Shown: positions 16,369 through 24,993, numbered from the stretch's first letter. The stretch: DNA of 26,279 nt from Bulleidia sp. (GCA_016293365.1 JAEDEK010000011.1:1-26279); one strand, 5' to 3'. The notes: generated by a model not told the origin, from the letters alone. Program-made: numbers and translations.

Positions 16369-16947
16369 TCATAACATCTGATTGATTCTGTTCCAGATTT
16401 CATCCATTCCTTTTTTGGAAATGGAATCCACAGGAACAAGTGCAGATACCGGTAAACCAAGTACACCGGCAATCTTTGATGCATTGGACAGAAACTTTCC
16501 TCTTGATATCTTGTCTGCCTTTGTGCAGGCAACAATGATATTCAGATGGTTCTCTCTGCCGTATTCAATCATATCCAGATCTTCACCCGAAGGAATTCTG
16601 CGGCAGTCCAGAACAAGAATCATGCCCTTGAGATTCTCTCTTTTCTGGAAGTAAGGCTCAATCAGTTTACCAAATGCGATGGCACTCTGTCTGTCACTTG
16701 TGGCATAGCCATAACCTGGACAGTCCGTAAAGACGACGCGGTCATCCACATTAAAGAAATTGAGCAGTCTTGTCTTACCTGGAGTCTTGCCGGAATAGGC
16801 AAGATTCTTCCGGTTGACCAGCGCATTGATGAGACTTGACTTACCTGCGTTGGATCTGCCCGCAAAGGCAATTTCAGGTAAATCACTGAGTGGCCATTGT
16901 GACTGCTGAGCAGCAGTAGCGATCAGTTTTGCCTGATAGGATTTCAT
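16369..16947 (-). CDS. ysxC: Ribosome biogenesis GTP-binding protein YsxC/EngB
   Basis: Essential small GTPase for 50S subunit assembly in Bacillota. The 192-aa protein has every G motif of the EngB family: G1 GRSNAGKSSLI (30-40), the G2 region GKTPGKTRLLNFF, G3 DCPGYGYA and G4 TKAD, followed by a family-typical C-terminal helix. Its ATG overlaps the lon stop as ATGA. lon followed by ysxC is the order seen in Bacillus. Confidence 0.97.
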   Translation of the reverse strand: MKSYQAKLIATAAQQSQWPLSDLPEIAFAGRSNAGKSSLINALVNRKNLAYSGKTPGKTRLLNFFNVDDRVVFTDCPGYGYATSDRQSAIAFGKLIEPYFQKRENLKGMILVLDCRRIPSGEDLDMIEYGRENHLNIIVACTKADKISRGKFLSNASKIAGVLGLPVSALVPVDSISKKGMDEIWNRINQML

Positions 16948-19262
16948 GGACGCACCAGCGCTTCCTTCAGTACCTGGGATACGTTTTCCATCGTTTTGAA
17001 GGTGATGGCTTCACGTACCGCCTTCGGTACATCGTCCAGATCTCTTTCATTCTGCTTTGGAATCAGAATTGTACTGATACCGACACGGTTTGCCGCAAGA
17101 GACTTTTCTCTGAGTCCACCGATCGGCAGTACATTACCACGTAATGTCACTTCACCTGTCATTGCAATATCACTGCGTACAGGAGTATCGGTAAGAGCGG
17201 ATACAATGGCAGTTGTCATCGTCACACCTGCAGATGGACCATCTTTCGGTACAGCACCTTCCGGTACATGGATATGAATATCATGGGATTCAAACCATTC
17301 TGGTTTGACCTTGAACTCATCCCCATGACTTCTGACATAGTCGAGTGCAATCTCCGCACTTTCCTTCATGACATCACCCAGCTGACCCGTCATGACAAGC
17401 CTGCCCTTACCGGCAAATGTATTGACTTCAATCTGAAGTACATCACCACCGAATTCCGTATAGGCAAGACCTGTGACACAACCGACCTGATCCTTCTTTT
17501 CACGGGAACCGTATTCATACTTTTCCTTACCAAGCCATTCATTGATCAGCTTTTTTGTCACGGTAACGGATTTTCTGCCATCCTTGAGTACTGCAAGTAC
17601 TGTCTTACGGCATAATGCAGATACAAGACGTTCAAGCTGTCTGACACCTGCTTCTCTTGTGTAATGGCGGATCATATACAGAATCTCATTATCCTTGAGA
17701 TGGAACTGAGATGCCTTCAGACCATTTGCCTTGAGCTGCTTTGGAATCAGATGTTCTTTCGCAATGGTAACCTTGTCAATTTCCGTATAGGATGGAAGCT
17801 CGATGATTTCCAGACGGTCACGTAATGGAGCTGGAATGTTTTCCAGATAGTTTGCTGTGGCAATGAACATGACACGTGACAGGTCATAGGATTCTTCCAG
17901 ATAGTGATCGGAGAAGAATGTGTTCTGTTCCGGATCAAGCACTTCCAGCATCGCATCGGATGGATCACCCTTGTAATCAGCACCCATTTTGTCAATTTCA
18001 TCAATCAGGAAAACCGGATTGATGACACCGGACTTCTTCATGCCCTGAATGATTCTTCCCGGCAGTGCACCAAGATATGTTCTTCTATGACCTCGGATTT
18101 CAGCCTCGTCACGAACACCACCCAAAGACATCTTGACAAACTTTCTGTCAATGGCTTTGGCAATGGAACGTGCCAAGGATGTCTTACCAACACCTGGTGG
18201 CCCTACAAGGCACAGGATCGGGGCATTCAGTGTTCCTGTCATCTGCTTGACCGCAAGATATTCCATAATCCGGTCCTTGACTTTTTCCAGTCCGTAGTGG
18301 TCTTCGTCCAGAATGGCTCTGACCTGTGTCAGATCCTCGCTGTCCTGTGTTTCCTGCCACCATGGAACATTGAGCAGCCAGTCAAGATATGTGCGTTCCA
18401 CACTTGCTTCACCACTTCCCGGCGGCAGCATTTCAAAACGTTTCAGCTCTTCCAGTGCCTTTTTCCTGATGTGTTCCGGGTATGGATTGTTTTCAATTGT
18501 TTCTCTGATTTGGGATGCATCATCATCCATGCTGGAAACATCACCCAGCTCCTCTTTGATGGCTCTGAGTTTCTCACGCAGGTAGTATTCCTTCTGGCCT
18601 TCATCAATTTTTTTCTTGACCTTTTCATTGATGACGGATTCCAGCTGATTCATTCTTTCCTGCTTTTCCAGTTCGGAAATGATGAGGTACATTCTTTCAT
18701 TGACATCTGCAGTTTCCAGCAGTTTCTGCTTTGTATTCTGATCAGTGACAAAATACTGGGCAAACTGATCTGTCAGAGTAATTGCACTGACACCCTGGGA
18801 AAGCTGATGAACAACATCAGCCGGGAAGGATGCAGTGACGGCAGATACCTTCTGGAATTCAGAAATGATGCGCTTGACAAGAATCACTTCTTCATCTGCA
18901 TCGGCGATGACATCATCCACCATAGCAACTTCACCACTCAGTGTCTTTCCATCATCCATTAAGGAAATCAGTCTTGCACGTTTCATACCGGTAAAGGTAA
19001 CACGCAGATATCCCTCTTTGCGACGGATGATCTTGATCTTGGCAAGTGTACCTGTTTCGTACAGATCATCTTTGGCAGGATCCTCAACACGGATATCCTT
19101 CTGGGACACAATGAATACCATGGCATCATGGCTGTCATTGGCCAGGTTGACCGCATTGATGGATTTTGTTCTACCGACTTCAATCATGACGTCCTGTCCC
19201 GGGAAGATGATGACACCTCTTGTTGCGACAACTGGTACATTCATGGCTGTGGCTTTTGTCAT
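16944..19262 (-). CDS. lon: ATP-dependent protease Lon
   Basis: Cytosolic homo-oligomeric AAA+ serine protease that removes misfolded and regulatory proteins. The 772 aa are of LonA type. The N-terminal substrate-binding domain covers about 8-200 and a coiled-coil region about 200-280. The AAA+ module has Walker A GPPGVGKT at 354-361 and Walker B FLIDEIDK at 418-425. The C-terminal protease domain has Ser677 in PKDGPSAGV and Lys720 in LREKSLAA, the Ser-Lys dyad. GGAGG is 7 nt before the ATG. The gene lies 70 bp after tig with a hairpin between. No convincing promoter fits between hairpin and start, so expression probably depends at least partly on tig read-through. Confidence 0.98.
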   Translation of the reverse strand: MTKATAMNVPVVATRGVIIFPGQDVMIEVGRTKSINAVNLANDSHDAMVFIVSQKDIRVEDPAKDDLYETGTLAKIKIIRRKEGYLRVTFTGMKRARLISLMDDGKTLSGEVAMVDDVIADADEEVILVKRIISEFQKVSAVTASFPADVVHQLSQGVSAITLTDQFAQYFVTDQNTKQKLLETADVNERMYLIISELEKQERMNQLESVINEKVKKKIDEGQKEYYLREKLRAIKEELGDVSSMDDDASQIRETIENNPYPEHIRKKALEELKRFEMLPPGSGEASVERTYLDWLLNVPWWQETQDSEDLTQVRAILDEDHYGLEKVKDRIMEYLAVKQMTGTLNAPILCLVGPPGVGKTSLARSIAKAIDRKFVKMSLGGVRDEAEIRGHRRTYLGALPGRIIQGMKKSGVINPVFLIDEIDKMGADYKGDPSDAMLEVLDPEQNTFFSDHYLEESYDLSRVMFIATANYLENIPAPLRDRLEIIELPSYTEIDKVTIAKEHLIPKQLKANGLKASQFHLKDNEILYMIRHYTREAGVRQLERLVSALCRKTVLAVLKDGRKSVTVTKKLINEWLGKEKYEYGSREKKDQVGCVTGLAYTEFGGDVLQIEVNTFAGKGRLVMTGQLGDVMKESAEIALDYVRSHGDEFKVKPEWFESHDIHIHVPEGAVPKDGPSAGVTMTTAIVSALTDTPVRSDIAMTGEVTLRGNVLPIGGLREKSLAANRVGISTILIPKQNERDLDDVPKAVREAITFKTMENVSQVLKEALVRP

Positions 19263-19293
19263 AATGAAACCTCCGTTTCTATTTACTGTATGA

Positions 19294-19319
19294 AAATAAG
19301 ACGCGGATGCGCCTTATTT
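19294..19319 (-). terminator. Hairpin between tig and lon (terminator or attenuator)
   Basis: Minus strand AAATAAGGCGC-ATCC-GCGTCTTATTT forms an 11-bp stem with one G-U pair. The following T-tract is short (TTTTCAT, partly within the stem), so it may stop only part of the transcripts and set the tig:lon ratio. Confidence 0.6.
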
Positions 19320-19332
19320 CATTCGTTTCTCA

Positions 19333-20619
19333 TCAGTCAGCCTTGACTGTTTTTTCGGCGTTTTCCTTAACGAGTTCGAATGCCTTCTGATTAGCGACAT
19401 CCTTCTTCAGCATTTCAGGATTGATCAGGCTCTTGACCTTTTCTGCTTCCATGCCATACGCCTTGGCAATGTTTTCGTATTCCTGATCGAGATCTTCATC
19501 GGATGGAACAATGTTTTCAACTGCTGCAATCTTTTCTAAAGCAAGTCTGATTGTAACAGTCTTGATTGCCTGTTCACGATAGTCTTCCTTGAGATCTTCC
19601 GGCTTCTTGCCCATCATGGACAGATACTGGCTCAGGCTCATGCCATACTGGGAAATCTGATTTGCCAGCTGCTGGATCTGATTCTGAACTTCTTCTTCAA
19701 TCAGAGCTTCCGGCAGTTCAACAGATGTATGTTCTACCAGTTCTTCCATCAGAGCATTGTCAGCTTCATTTTCTGCTGTTGCCTTTCTGCTGTTTTCCAG
19801 TCTTTCACGGACCTTGGCAACAAGCTGTTCTGCGGTTTCGACTTCCGGAATGGAAACATCCTTGGCAAAGTCATCATCAACTTCAGGCAGAACTTCCTTC
19901 TTGACAGCGTTGACCTTGACCTTGAAGACAACTTCTGCACCAGCAAGATCTGCTGCATGATAGTCTTCAGGGAATGTCAGGTGAAGATCTTTTTCTTCGC
20001 CTGCAACAGTGCCGATCAGCTGTTCTTCAAAACCTGGAATGAAGCTTCCGGAACCAAGTGTCAGATCATAGTTATCTGCCTTGCCGCCTTCAAATGCGAC
20101 GTCTTCCTTGAAGCCTTCATAGTTGATGTTGACGATATCACCATCTTCAGCAGCGCCTTCCTTTTCTTCAATGTCAGCGTACTGCTTTCTCATACGGTCA
20201 ATTTCAGCATTGACTTCTTCATCGGAAACAGATGTTTCAGCCATTGCATAATGCAGGCCTCTGTAATCTGTAACCGTTACTTCAGGCATGACCTGGAAAG
20301 TATAAACCAGAACTGCCTTTTCTGTATTGATTTCTCTGATGTCTACAGATGGCTGGGAAATCGGTTCAACACCTGTTTCCTCAAGACCTCTTCTGAGCCA
20401 TTCATTGATGTGTTCATCAATGGCAGCTGCCTGTCTTTCACCCATGGAAATCTGCTTTTCGACCAGAGCCTTTGGGGCACAGCCTTTACGGAATCCATGA
20501 ATCGTTACATTTTTTGCGAGTTTGTTGAAAGCTTTTTCAACAGCCTTCGCCCATTCTTCACCTTCGATGACTACTTCCAGTTCACCTGTGGATTTTTCTT
20601 TCAGTGTCCAAGTTGACAT
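19333..20619 (-). CDS. tig: Trigger factor
   Basis: Ribosome-bound chaperone and peptidyl-prolyl isomerase acting on nascent chains. From the ATG at 20619 it is 428 aa, the usual length, with AAAGGAG 10 nt upstream. The frame stays open 22 codons further up but that part is not trigger-factor-like. The ribosome-docking loop is GFRKGCAP at 42-49 (consensus GFRxGKxP, with Cys in the usual Lys place). The FKBP-like PPIase domain spans about 150-240 and includes VNINYEGF and LGSGSFIPGFEEQLIG. The C-terminal helical chaperone arms fill the rest. Upstream lie two promoters and a CIRCE-like operator; downstream is lon. In Bacillus clpX lies between tig and lon, but not here. Confidence 0.96.
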   Translation of the reverse strand: MSTWTLKEKSTGELEVVIEGEEWAKAVEKAFNKLAKNVTIHGFRKGCAPKALVEKQISMGERQAAAIDEHINEWLRRGLEETGVEPISQPSVDIREINTEKAVLVYTFQVMPEVTVTDYRGLHYAMAETSVSDEEVNAEIDRMRKQYADIEEKEGAAEDGDIVNINYEGFKEDVAFEGGKADNYDLTLGSGSFIPGFEEQLIGTVAGEEKDLHLTFPEDYHAADLAGAEVVFKVKVNAVKKEVLPEVDDDFAKDVSIPEVETAEQLVAKVRERLENSRKATAENEADNALMEELVEHTSVELPEALIEEEVQNQIQQLANQISQYGMSLSQYLSMMGKKPEDLKEDYREQAIKTVTIRLALEKIAAVENIVPSDEDLDQEYENIAKAYGMEAEKVKSLINPEMLKKDVANQKAFELVKENAEKTVKAD

Positions 20620-20655
20620 TGTATCATTACTCCTTTTCCTGTTCAGTGCTCGAGT

Positions 20656-20684
20656 ATTATAACAAATACGGGAATACAGTGCCA
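20656..20684 (-). promoter_or_regulatory. Proximal tig promoter (extended -10)
   Basis: Minus strand TGTTATAAT, a full extended -10 (hexamer 20656..20661), lies 36 nt upstream of the tig ATG; the -35 region is weak. It is clear of the CIRCE element and could give basal tig expression. Confidence 0.6.
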
Positions 20685-20735
20685 TGAAAATACATGCATT
20701 TTTTCATGATTTACATGATTTCACCGTACTTTAAT

Positions 20736-20764
20736 ATCCTAAACACTTCTTTTAGCACTGTCAA
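20736..20764 (-). promoter_or_regulatory. Distal tig promoter with consensus -35
   Basis: Minus strand TTGACA (20759..20764), an exact 17-bp spacer, then TAGGAT (20736..20741). The -35 box lies in the middle of the CIRCE-like inverted repeat. Transcripts from here would have a leader of about 110 nt reaching over the proximal promoter. Confidence 0.65.
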
Positions 20765-20778
20765 GTACAAAGTGCTAA
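20752..20778. promoter_or_regulatory. CIRCE element (probable HrcA operator) upstream of tig
   Basis: The plus strand shows TTAGCACTG, nine bases, then AAGTGCTAA. The CIRCE consensus is TTAGCACTC-N9-GAGTGCTAA, so 16 of 18 arm bases match and the spacing is exact. The two changes are the innermost base of each arm. It covers the -35 box of the distal tig promoter, where bound HrcA would block RNA polymerase and release it on heat shock. Confidence 0.85.
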
Positions 20779-20786
20779 ATGTTTTT

Positions 20787-20819
20787 CAGAAGAAAGGATC
20801 CATGCATCTGCATGAATCC
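20787..20819 (-). terminator. Intrinsic terminator after the Na/Pi cotransporter gene
   Basis: Minus strand GGATTCATGC-AGAT-GCATGGATCC, a 10-bp stem with one G-U pair, then TTTCTTCTG. It begins 9 bp after the stop codon. Confidence 0.8.
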
Positions 20820-20828
20820 AGACGGGTA

Positions 20829-22517
20829 TCATTCACTTTCCATAACGGACAGCTGTGCGAATCCGTTTCTTTCCCCCAGGGCATCGGCAATATTGATACA
20901 GCAGTTGCCCATACGGTCAATCGCATGAATCATTTCATTGAACGGTTCTGTCATTCTTGCATCACACTGGCCTTCACGGATTCTTCTGACGTGTGATCTT
21001 CTCATCTGTACACCTAGATCAAGGATTTCCTCCTTGCGCTCATACAGCTGATCCACCGATCTGTTTTCATCCACCATGGCATTTGTCACATCAGTGAACA
21101 TTTTCTGTACCAGGGTGAAGCTGTGCATGATATCCTGCATGGCTTCATCGGAAAACTGCTGTCCCTTTCCTTTCCGTTTTTTCATGGCTCTGGCAATTTC
21201 TGCACACAGATCATTCATACGGTCCAGATCACCGAATACATACATGATACCGGTCGTCAGATTGGCCTGATCTTCCGTCAGACTTCCCGAAGCAAACAGC
21301 TGAGCAAAGTAATCGGTAATATGTGTATACAGGACATTGAGATCATCACTTCTGCGGATGACCTTGTCAGCCAGTGTTTCATCCTCATTGACCATTGCCT
21401 TCTGCAGTCTTTCCATGTTATGGGAAACAAGACCTTCCACGCGGGCAAATTCCTTATATACAAGCTGCAGTGCAGCAACAGGCTGACAGACAAGTTTTGG
21501 ATCGAGGAACATCGGTACGGAATCCTTGGTCTTTTCACTTGCACCATCCGGAATAATGGTCATGACAGTCTTTACCATCAGCCAGATCATAGGAACCCAG
21601 ATCAGCGTCATCGCCACATTGAAGAATGTATGTGCGTTGGCGATCTGTCTGGATATGACTTCAACTTCCGGTCCTTTTGGTGAAATCATCTGAATCACAT
21701 ACGCAAACGGTTTCAGAACAATCAGAAACAGTATGGATCCGGATACATTAAAGATACAGTGCGCCAATGCAGTTCTTTTGGCATCCTTGGACTGTCCGAT
21801 ACTTGCAAGCATCGCGGTAATGGTTGTACCGATATTATCACCAAGCAGAATCGGAATGGCTCCAACAAGCCCGATCACACTGCTGACGCCGTCTGCTGCA
21901 GCCTGTGCAGCGAAATTCTGAAGAATTGCGATAGTAGCGGAGGAACTTTGAATAACAAGTGTCATACCTGTTCCGGCAAGAACCCCAAGTACCGGTACAT
22001 CTGCCACCTTTTCGATGATCTGCGTGAATACCGGAGAAGAAGCCAGTGGTTTCATGACACTGCCCATCGTTTCAATACCAAGAAACAGAAGACCGAATGC
22101 AAAGATGGTCTGTCCGATGGAACGGATCTGTTCCTTTTTCACAAAGAAACTGATCACAAAGCCGATTGCGATGATCATGTATATATAATCCGAGAGCTTG
22201 AATGCAATGATCTGAGCCGTCATCGTTGTACCGATATTGGCACCCAGAATGATGGAAATTGCCTGGGGAAGTGTCATCAGACCTGCACTGACAAAGCCGA
22301 TTGTCATGACGGTCGTCGCTGAAGAACTCTGCAGTACGGCAGTCGTAAGAGCTCCTGCCAGTACACCAAGAACTGGATTGCCTGTCAGAAGTGCCAGCAA
22401 AGAGCGCATCTTTTCTCCTGCAGCCTTCTGCAGACAGTCACTCATCATATTCATTCCGTAGATAAAGATTGCCAGTCCTCCAAGAAGTCCGGTGATGATC
22501 CTGAATGTTTCACTCAT
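20829..22517 (-). CDS. Na+/phosphate cotransporter with C-terminal PhoU-like domain
   Basis: Type II Na/Pi cotransporter (PF02690-type, NptA/YjbB-like), a plasma-membrane protein moving inorganic phosphate with sodium. It is 562 aa from the ATG at 22517, which follows AGGAAGGA; 13 further upstream codons are open but lack family resemblance. The two inverted transporter repeats each show the hallmark QSSSAT motif (from residues 63 and 190), followed by GANIGTT and GDNIGTT (around 92-98 and 226-232). About eight membrane helices end near 325. Residues about 345-550 form a charged helical PhoU-like regulatory domain. A Pho-box-like repeat and a 16-bp palindrome lie in its upstream region. Import and export are both possible for this family. 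Confidence 0.93.
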   Translation of the reverse strand: MSETFRIITGLLGGLAIFIYGMNMMSDCLQKAAGEKMRSLLALLTGNPVLGVLAGALTTAVLQSSSATTVMTIGFVSAGLMTLPQAISIILGANIGTTMTAQIIAFKLSDYIYMIIAIGFVISFFVKKEQIRSIGQTIFAFGLLFLGIETMGSVMKPLASSPVFTQIIEKVADVPVLGVLAGTGMTLVIQSSSATIAILQNFAAQAAADGVSSVIGLVGAIPILLGDNIGTTITAMLASIGQSKDAKRTALAHCIFNVSGSILFLIVLKPFAYVIQMISPKGPEVEVISRQIANAHTFFNVAMTLIWVPMIWLMVKTVMTIIPDGASEKTKDSVPMFLDPKLVCQPVAALQLVYKEFARVEGLVSHNMERLQKAMVNEDETLADKVIRRSDDLNVLYTHITDYFAQLFASGSLTEDQANLTTGIMYVFGDLDRMNDLCAEIARAMKKRKGKGQQFSDEAMQDIMHSFTLVQKMFTDVTNAMVDENRSVDQLYERKEEILDLGVQMRRSHVRRIREGQCDARMTEPFNEMIHAIDRMGNCCINIADALGERNGFAQLSVMESE

Positions 22518-22537
22518 ATGTATTTCCTTCCTGTCTT

Positions 22538-22553
22538 TGTAACCCCTGTTACA
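22538..22553. promoter_or_regulatory. Inverted repeat in the leader of the Na/Pi cotransporter gene
   Basis: TGTAAC-CCCT-GTTACA, perfect 6-base arms around four bases, sits 20 nt upstream of the start codon and just before the ribosome binding site. It could be a regulator site or a small leader hairpin. No known operator is claimed. Confidence 0.4.
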
Positions 22554-22595
22554 CACTCAGTGTAGAATACATATGAAAAATCAGAAAAAAGCCTG

Positions 22596-22612
22596 TGTTA
22601 AGTTTATGTTAA
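22596..22612 (-). promoter_or_regulatory. Pho box (PhoP-type direct repeat) upstream of the Na/Pi cotransporter
   Basis: Minus strand TTAACA-TAAAC-TTAACA: two identical hexamers 11 bp apart, matching the Bacillota PhoP repeat TT(A/T/C)A(C/T)A with a 5-bp spacer. Two poorer copies, TTTTTT and TTTTCA, continue at the same 11-bp phase. A possible -10 TATTCT lies at 22564..22569. Alternatively the second TTAACA is a plain -35 box with TTTCAT 17 bp downstream. Confidence 0.55.
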
Positions 22613-22638
22613 ATATCACATGGATTTTACATTCCGGT

Positions 22639-22666
22639 AAAAAAAGCATGCTTTTCAGGCACGCTT
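22639..22666 (-). terminator. Intrinsic terminator after the hybrid kinase gene
   Basis: Minus strand AAGCGTGC-CTGAAAA-GCATGCTT, an 8-bp stem with one G-U pair, followed by a T-run (22639..22643 and beyond). It starts 1 bp after the stop codon. Confidence 0.9.
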
Positions 22667-22667
22667 T

Positions 22668-24989
22668 TCAATGACGATATCTATGATATTCATGAACAAT
22701 TGCGGAAAGCACAATCTTCATGTCAAGCGGTTTGACAAGATGTCGGTTCATACCGGCATCCAGTGATTTGCGGATATCCTCTTCAAAGGCATTGGCACTC
22801 ATCGCAATGATCGGAATATCTCTGCTTTCCTTTCTGCCGCTTTCACGGATTGCCTTTGCAGTCTGCAGTCCATCCATGCGAGGCATCATGATATCCAGCA
22901 TGATAACATCATAGTAACCATCCGGTGATGCAAGAAGTGTATCACATGCTTCCTGACCATCATATACCGAAGTGATGGAAGCCCCGGCTTCTTCAAGAAG
23001 TGTAACAGCAATCTCATTATTGAGCATGTTATCTTCCGCCAGAAGAATCTTCATTCCTTTCAGGGAATACTGCTTCTCCTGCTGTGCAGAAGGAAGCGCG
23101 TCTGCGCTGGAAATAACAAACGGAATTGTCAATGTGAATACAGTTCCCTTTCCAGGTTCACTTTCCACTTCAATCGTACCATCCATCCTGTCAACAAGAC
23201 CTTTGACAATCGCCATGCCAAGACCTGTTCCCTGATAGACACTTCGTGCATCTGCACTATCCTGGGTAAACGGCTCAAAGATATGCGGAAGGAATTCACT
23301 GGAGATTCCGATTCCCGTATCGGAAATGATCATCTGCAGAATGACCTTGTCATCTTTGACACCGATCTCCCTGAATTCGGTTGTGATGGTTCCTCCTGCA
23401 TCCGTATATTTGATCGAATTGCTGTAAAGATTCAGAAGAATCTGACGAACGTGTACCGGAGAACAGCAGATATACGGATGTTGGAGTGTCATGACACCGG
23501 TATTGTCATATACCATGGTAATGCCCTTTTCTTCTCCCTGCATCCTGACGATCGTCTCAATATCATCTGACATATCCGGAAGATAAACGGTTGTGGAAGC
23601 CAGGCTTACCTTATTGTCTTCAATCTTTGACATATCCAGTACATCATTGACAAGAGACAGCAGGTGATCGGCACACACCTGAATCTTTCTGCGATTGGAG
23701 TTGATCAGCTGCAGGTCATCCTGATGCAGTTCATCGATTTTCAGAAGACCGATAATCCCATTGAGCGGTGTACGGATATCATGTGACATACGGGAAAGAA
23801 ACTGCTCCTTGACACTGTTGGCCGCCTTGGCCTGCTCCAAGGCCTCTCGCAGCATGTTCATCTGGAGTCTTTCCTTCTGTACCTGTTCGTCCACATTACG
23901 CAGCCCGATTACCGCAGCGGGTGCACCTTCATTGGTTAATGCAGGCATCAGATGATACTCCATGCATTCTGTTTTCCCGTTATGGGATATGGCATCAAAA
24001 CGGGCCGTAATCCCTTTTCCAGTTAAGACAGCCTGTTCAATGGATTCCAAGGAAAACTGTTCCATAAAGCTCTGTCGTTCTTCCGCGATGATATAGGCTT
24101 GTGCATATTTCTGTGTTGCGGTATGAATGTCCAGGCTTACCTCATTGGGAACGATCACATGACTTTCGTCCGCCTTGATGACTTCAATGATGCCACCCTG
24201 CAAAGGCGCATAGATGACCGTTGTATAGTCTTCCCCCAGCATCTGCATGACGGATCTGTTTTTTTCCAGCTGCTGTTTGGATTCCTGCAGCATGGTCAAT
24301 GCGTTTTTCAGTTCTCTGTTTTCCTGCAGGGCATAGATGGTCTGATGCAGTTTGGTTGTCTGTAATGCAGAAGCAAAGAAGATCGTACAGATGACAATGG
24401 CTGTCCGGGATATACCATCAATTCCCATGAAAGACTCACAGATCATTGCCATGATGATAAAGCCGAGGGTTACCGCGATGACCTTCTTTTCTATTTCACG
24501 GTCAAGTACCTTTTTCCATAACAGAATAAAGATCAGTACAGCCAGATACAGTACAGTGACGGCATATGGAATAAAGAATGCAGGACCTGGTGTTAAGACA
24601 TTGTTCTGATCATAACTGAAACACAGATCAGAAAACAGTGCGGAAAAGGAAGCCGCAACGGCGATCATTTCCGGAACCAGCAGAAACAGTCTGTTTTTCA
24701 GTGTATTCTTTGGATGATATACAAGAGCAATCAGAATAAGAATCATCGCCGGACGGATGGAATAGCTTACTGCTGCAGCCGCAATCCGCACTGCTGTCGG
24801 ATACGGCAGTGCTGCCATCACCGTCTGCGTATTATCTGCCAGCAGATCAAGCATTTCCATGGTCCACAGGATCTGAAACAAAGCTCGTTCCTTTCTGTTG
24901 AGCGCCTGCCTGTCAAGAATGACTACCGCCAGATAGATCAGGCCGAACAGCGGTACGATATTTGTCAGAACAAGTATTTCACTGTTCAT
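22668..24989 (-). CDS. Membrane hybrid sensor histidine kinase with C-terminal receiver domain
   Basis: Of its 773 aa, about 5-210 form a multi-helix membrane sensor, probably seven helices. A short coiled coil follows at 212-250, then a PAS-like region at about 250-365. A HisKA dimerisation domain carries phospho-acceptor His403 in SRMSHDIRTPLNGIIG. The ATPase domain has an N box (LNLYSNSIKYTD, Asn520 region), a G1 box SDTGIGIS, an F box HIFEPF and a G2 box GTGLGMAIV. The receiver domain (647-768) has acidic residues near 652, phospho-acceptor Asp699 in MLDIMMPRMDG, and Lys753. All key residues are present. There is no HPt or DNA-binding domain, and no separate regulator gene is adjacent. 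It starts 4 bp after the preceding gene. The signal sensed is unknown. Confidence 0.93.
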   Translation of the reverse strand: MNSEILVLTNIVPLFGLIYLAVVILDRQALNRKERALFQILWTMEMLDLLADNTQTVMAALPYPTAVRIAAAAVSYSIRPAMILILIALVYHPKNTLKNRLFLLVPEMIAVAASFSALFSDLCFSYDQNNVLTPGPAFFIPYAVTVLYLAVLIFILLWKKVLDREIEKKVIAVTLGFIIMAMICESFMGIDGISRTAIVICTIFFASALQTTKLHQTIYALQENRELKNALTMLQESKQQLEKNRSVMQMLGEDYTTVIYAPLQGGIIEVIKADESHVIVPNEVSLDIHTATQKYAQAYIIAEERQSFMEQFSLESIEQAVLTGKGITARFDAISHNGKTECMEYHLMPALTNEGAPAAVIGLRNVDEQVQKERLQMNMLREALEQAKAANSVKEQFLSRMSHDIRTPLNGIIGLLKIDELHQDDLQLINSNRRKIQVCADHLLSLVNDVLDMSKIEDNKVSLASTTVYLPDMSDDIETIVRMQGEEKGITMVYDNTGVMTLQHPYICCSPVHVRQILLNLYSNSIKYTDAGGTITTEFREIGVKDDKVILQMIISDTGIGISSEFLPHIFEPFTQDSADARSVYQGTGLGMAIVKGLVDRMDGTIEVESEPGKGTVFTLTIPFVISSADALPSAQQEKQYSLKGMKILLAEDNMLNNEIAVTLLEEAGASITSVYDGQEACDTLLASPDGYYDVIMLDIMMPRMDGLQTAKAIRESGRKESRDIPIIAMSANAFEEDIRKSLDAGMNRHLVKPLDMKIVLSAIVHEYHRYRH

Positions 24990-24993
24990 GGCC

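Noticed and set aside
17904..18962. Plus-strand open frame of about 352 codons opposite lon
   Set aside because: Antisense shadow of the strongly supported Lon AAA+ region, with unlikely composition and no initiation signals.
19729..20616. Plus-strand open frame of about 295 codons opposite tig
   Set aside because: It mirrors the trigger factor codons, is Phe- and Cys-rich, and has no motif or ribosome binding site.
20683..20708. Inverted repeat CATGAAAA...TTTTCATG in the tig leader as a terminator or riboswitch
   Set aside because: It is AT-rich, has no T-tract after it on the minus strand and shows no known riboswitch features; chance in an AT-rich leader is likely.
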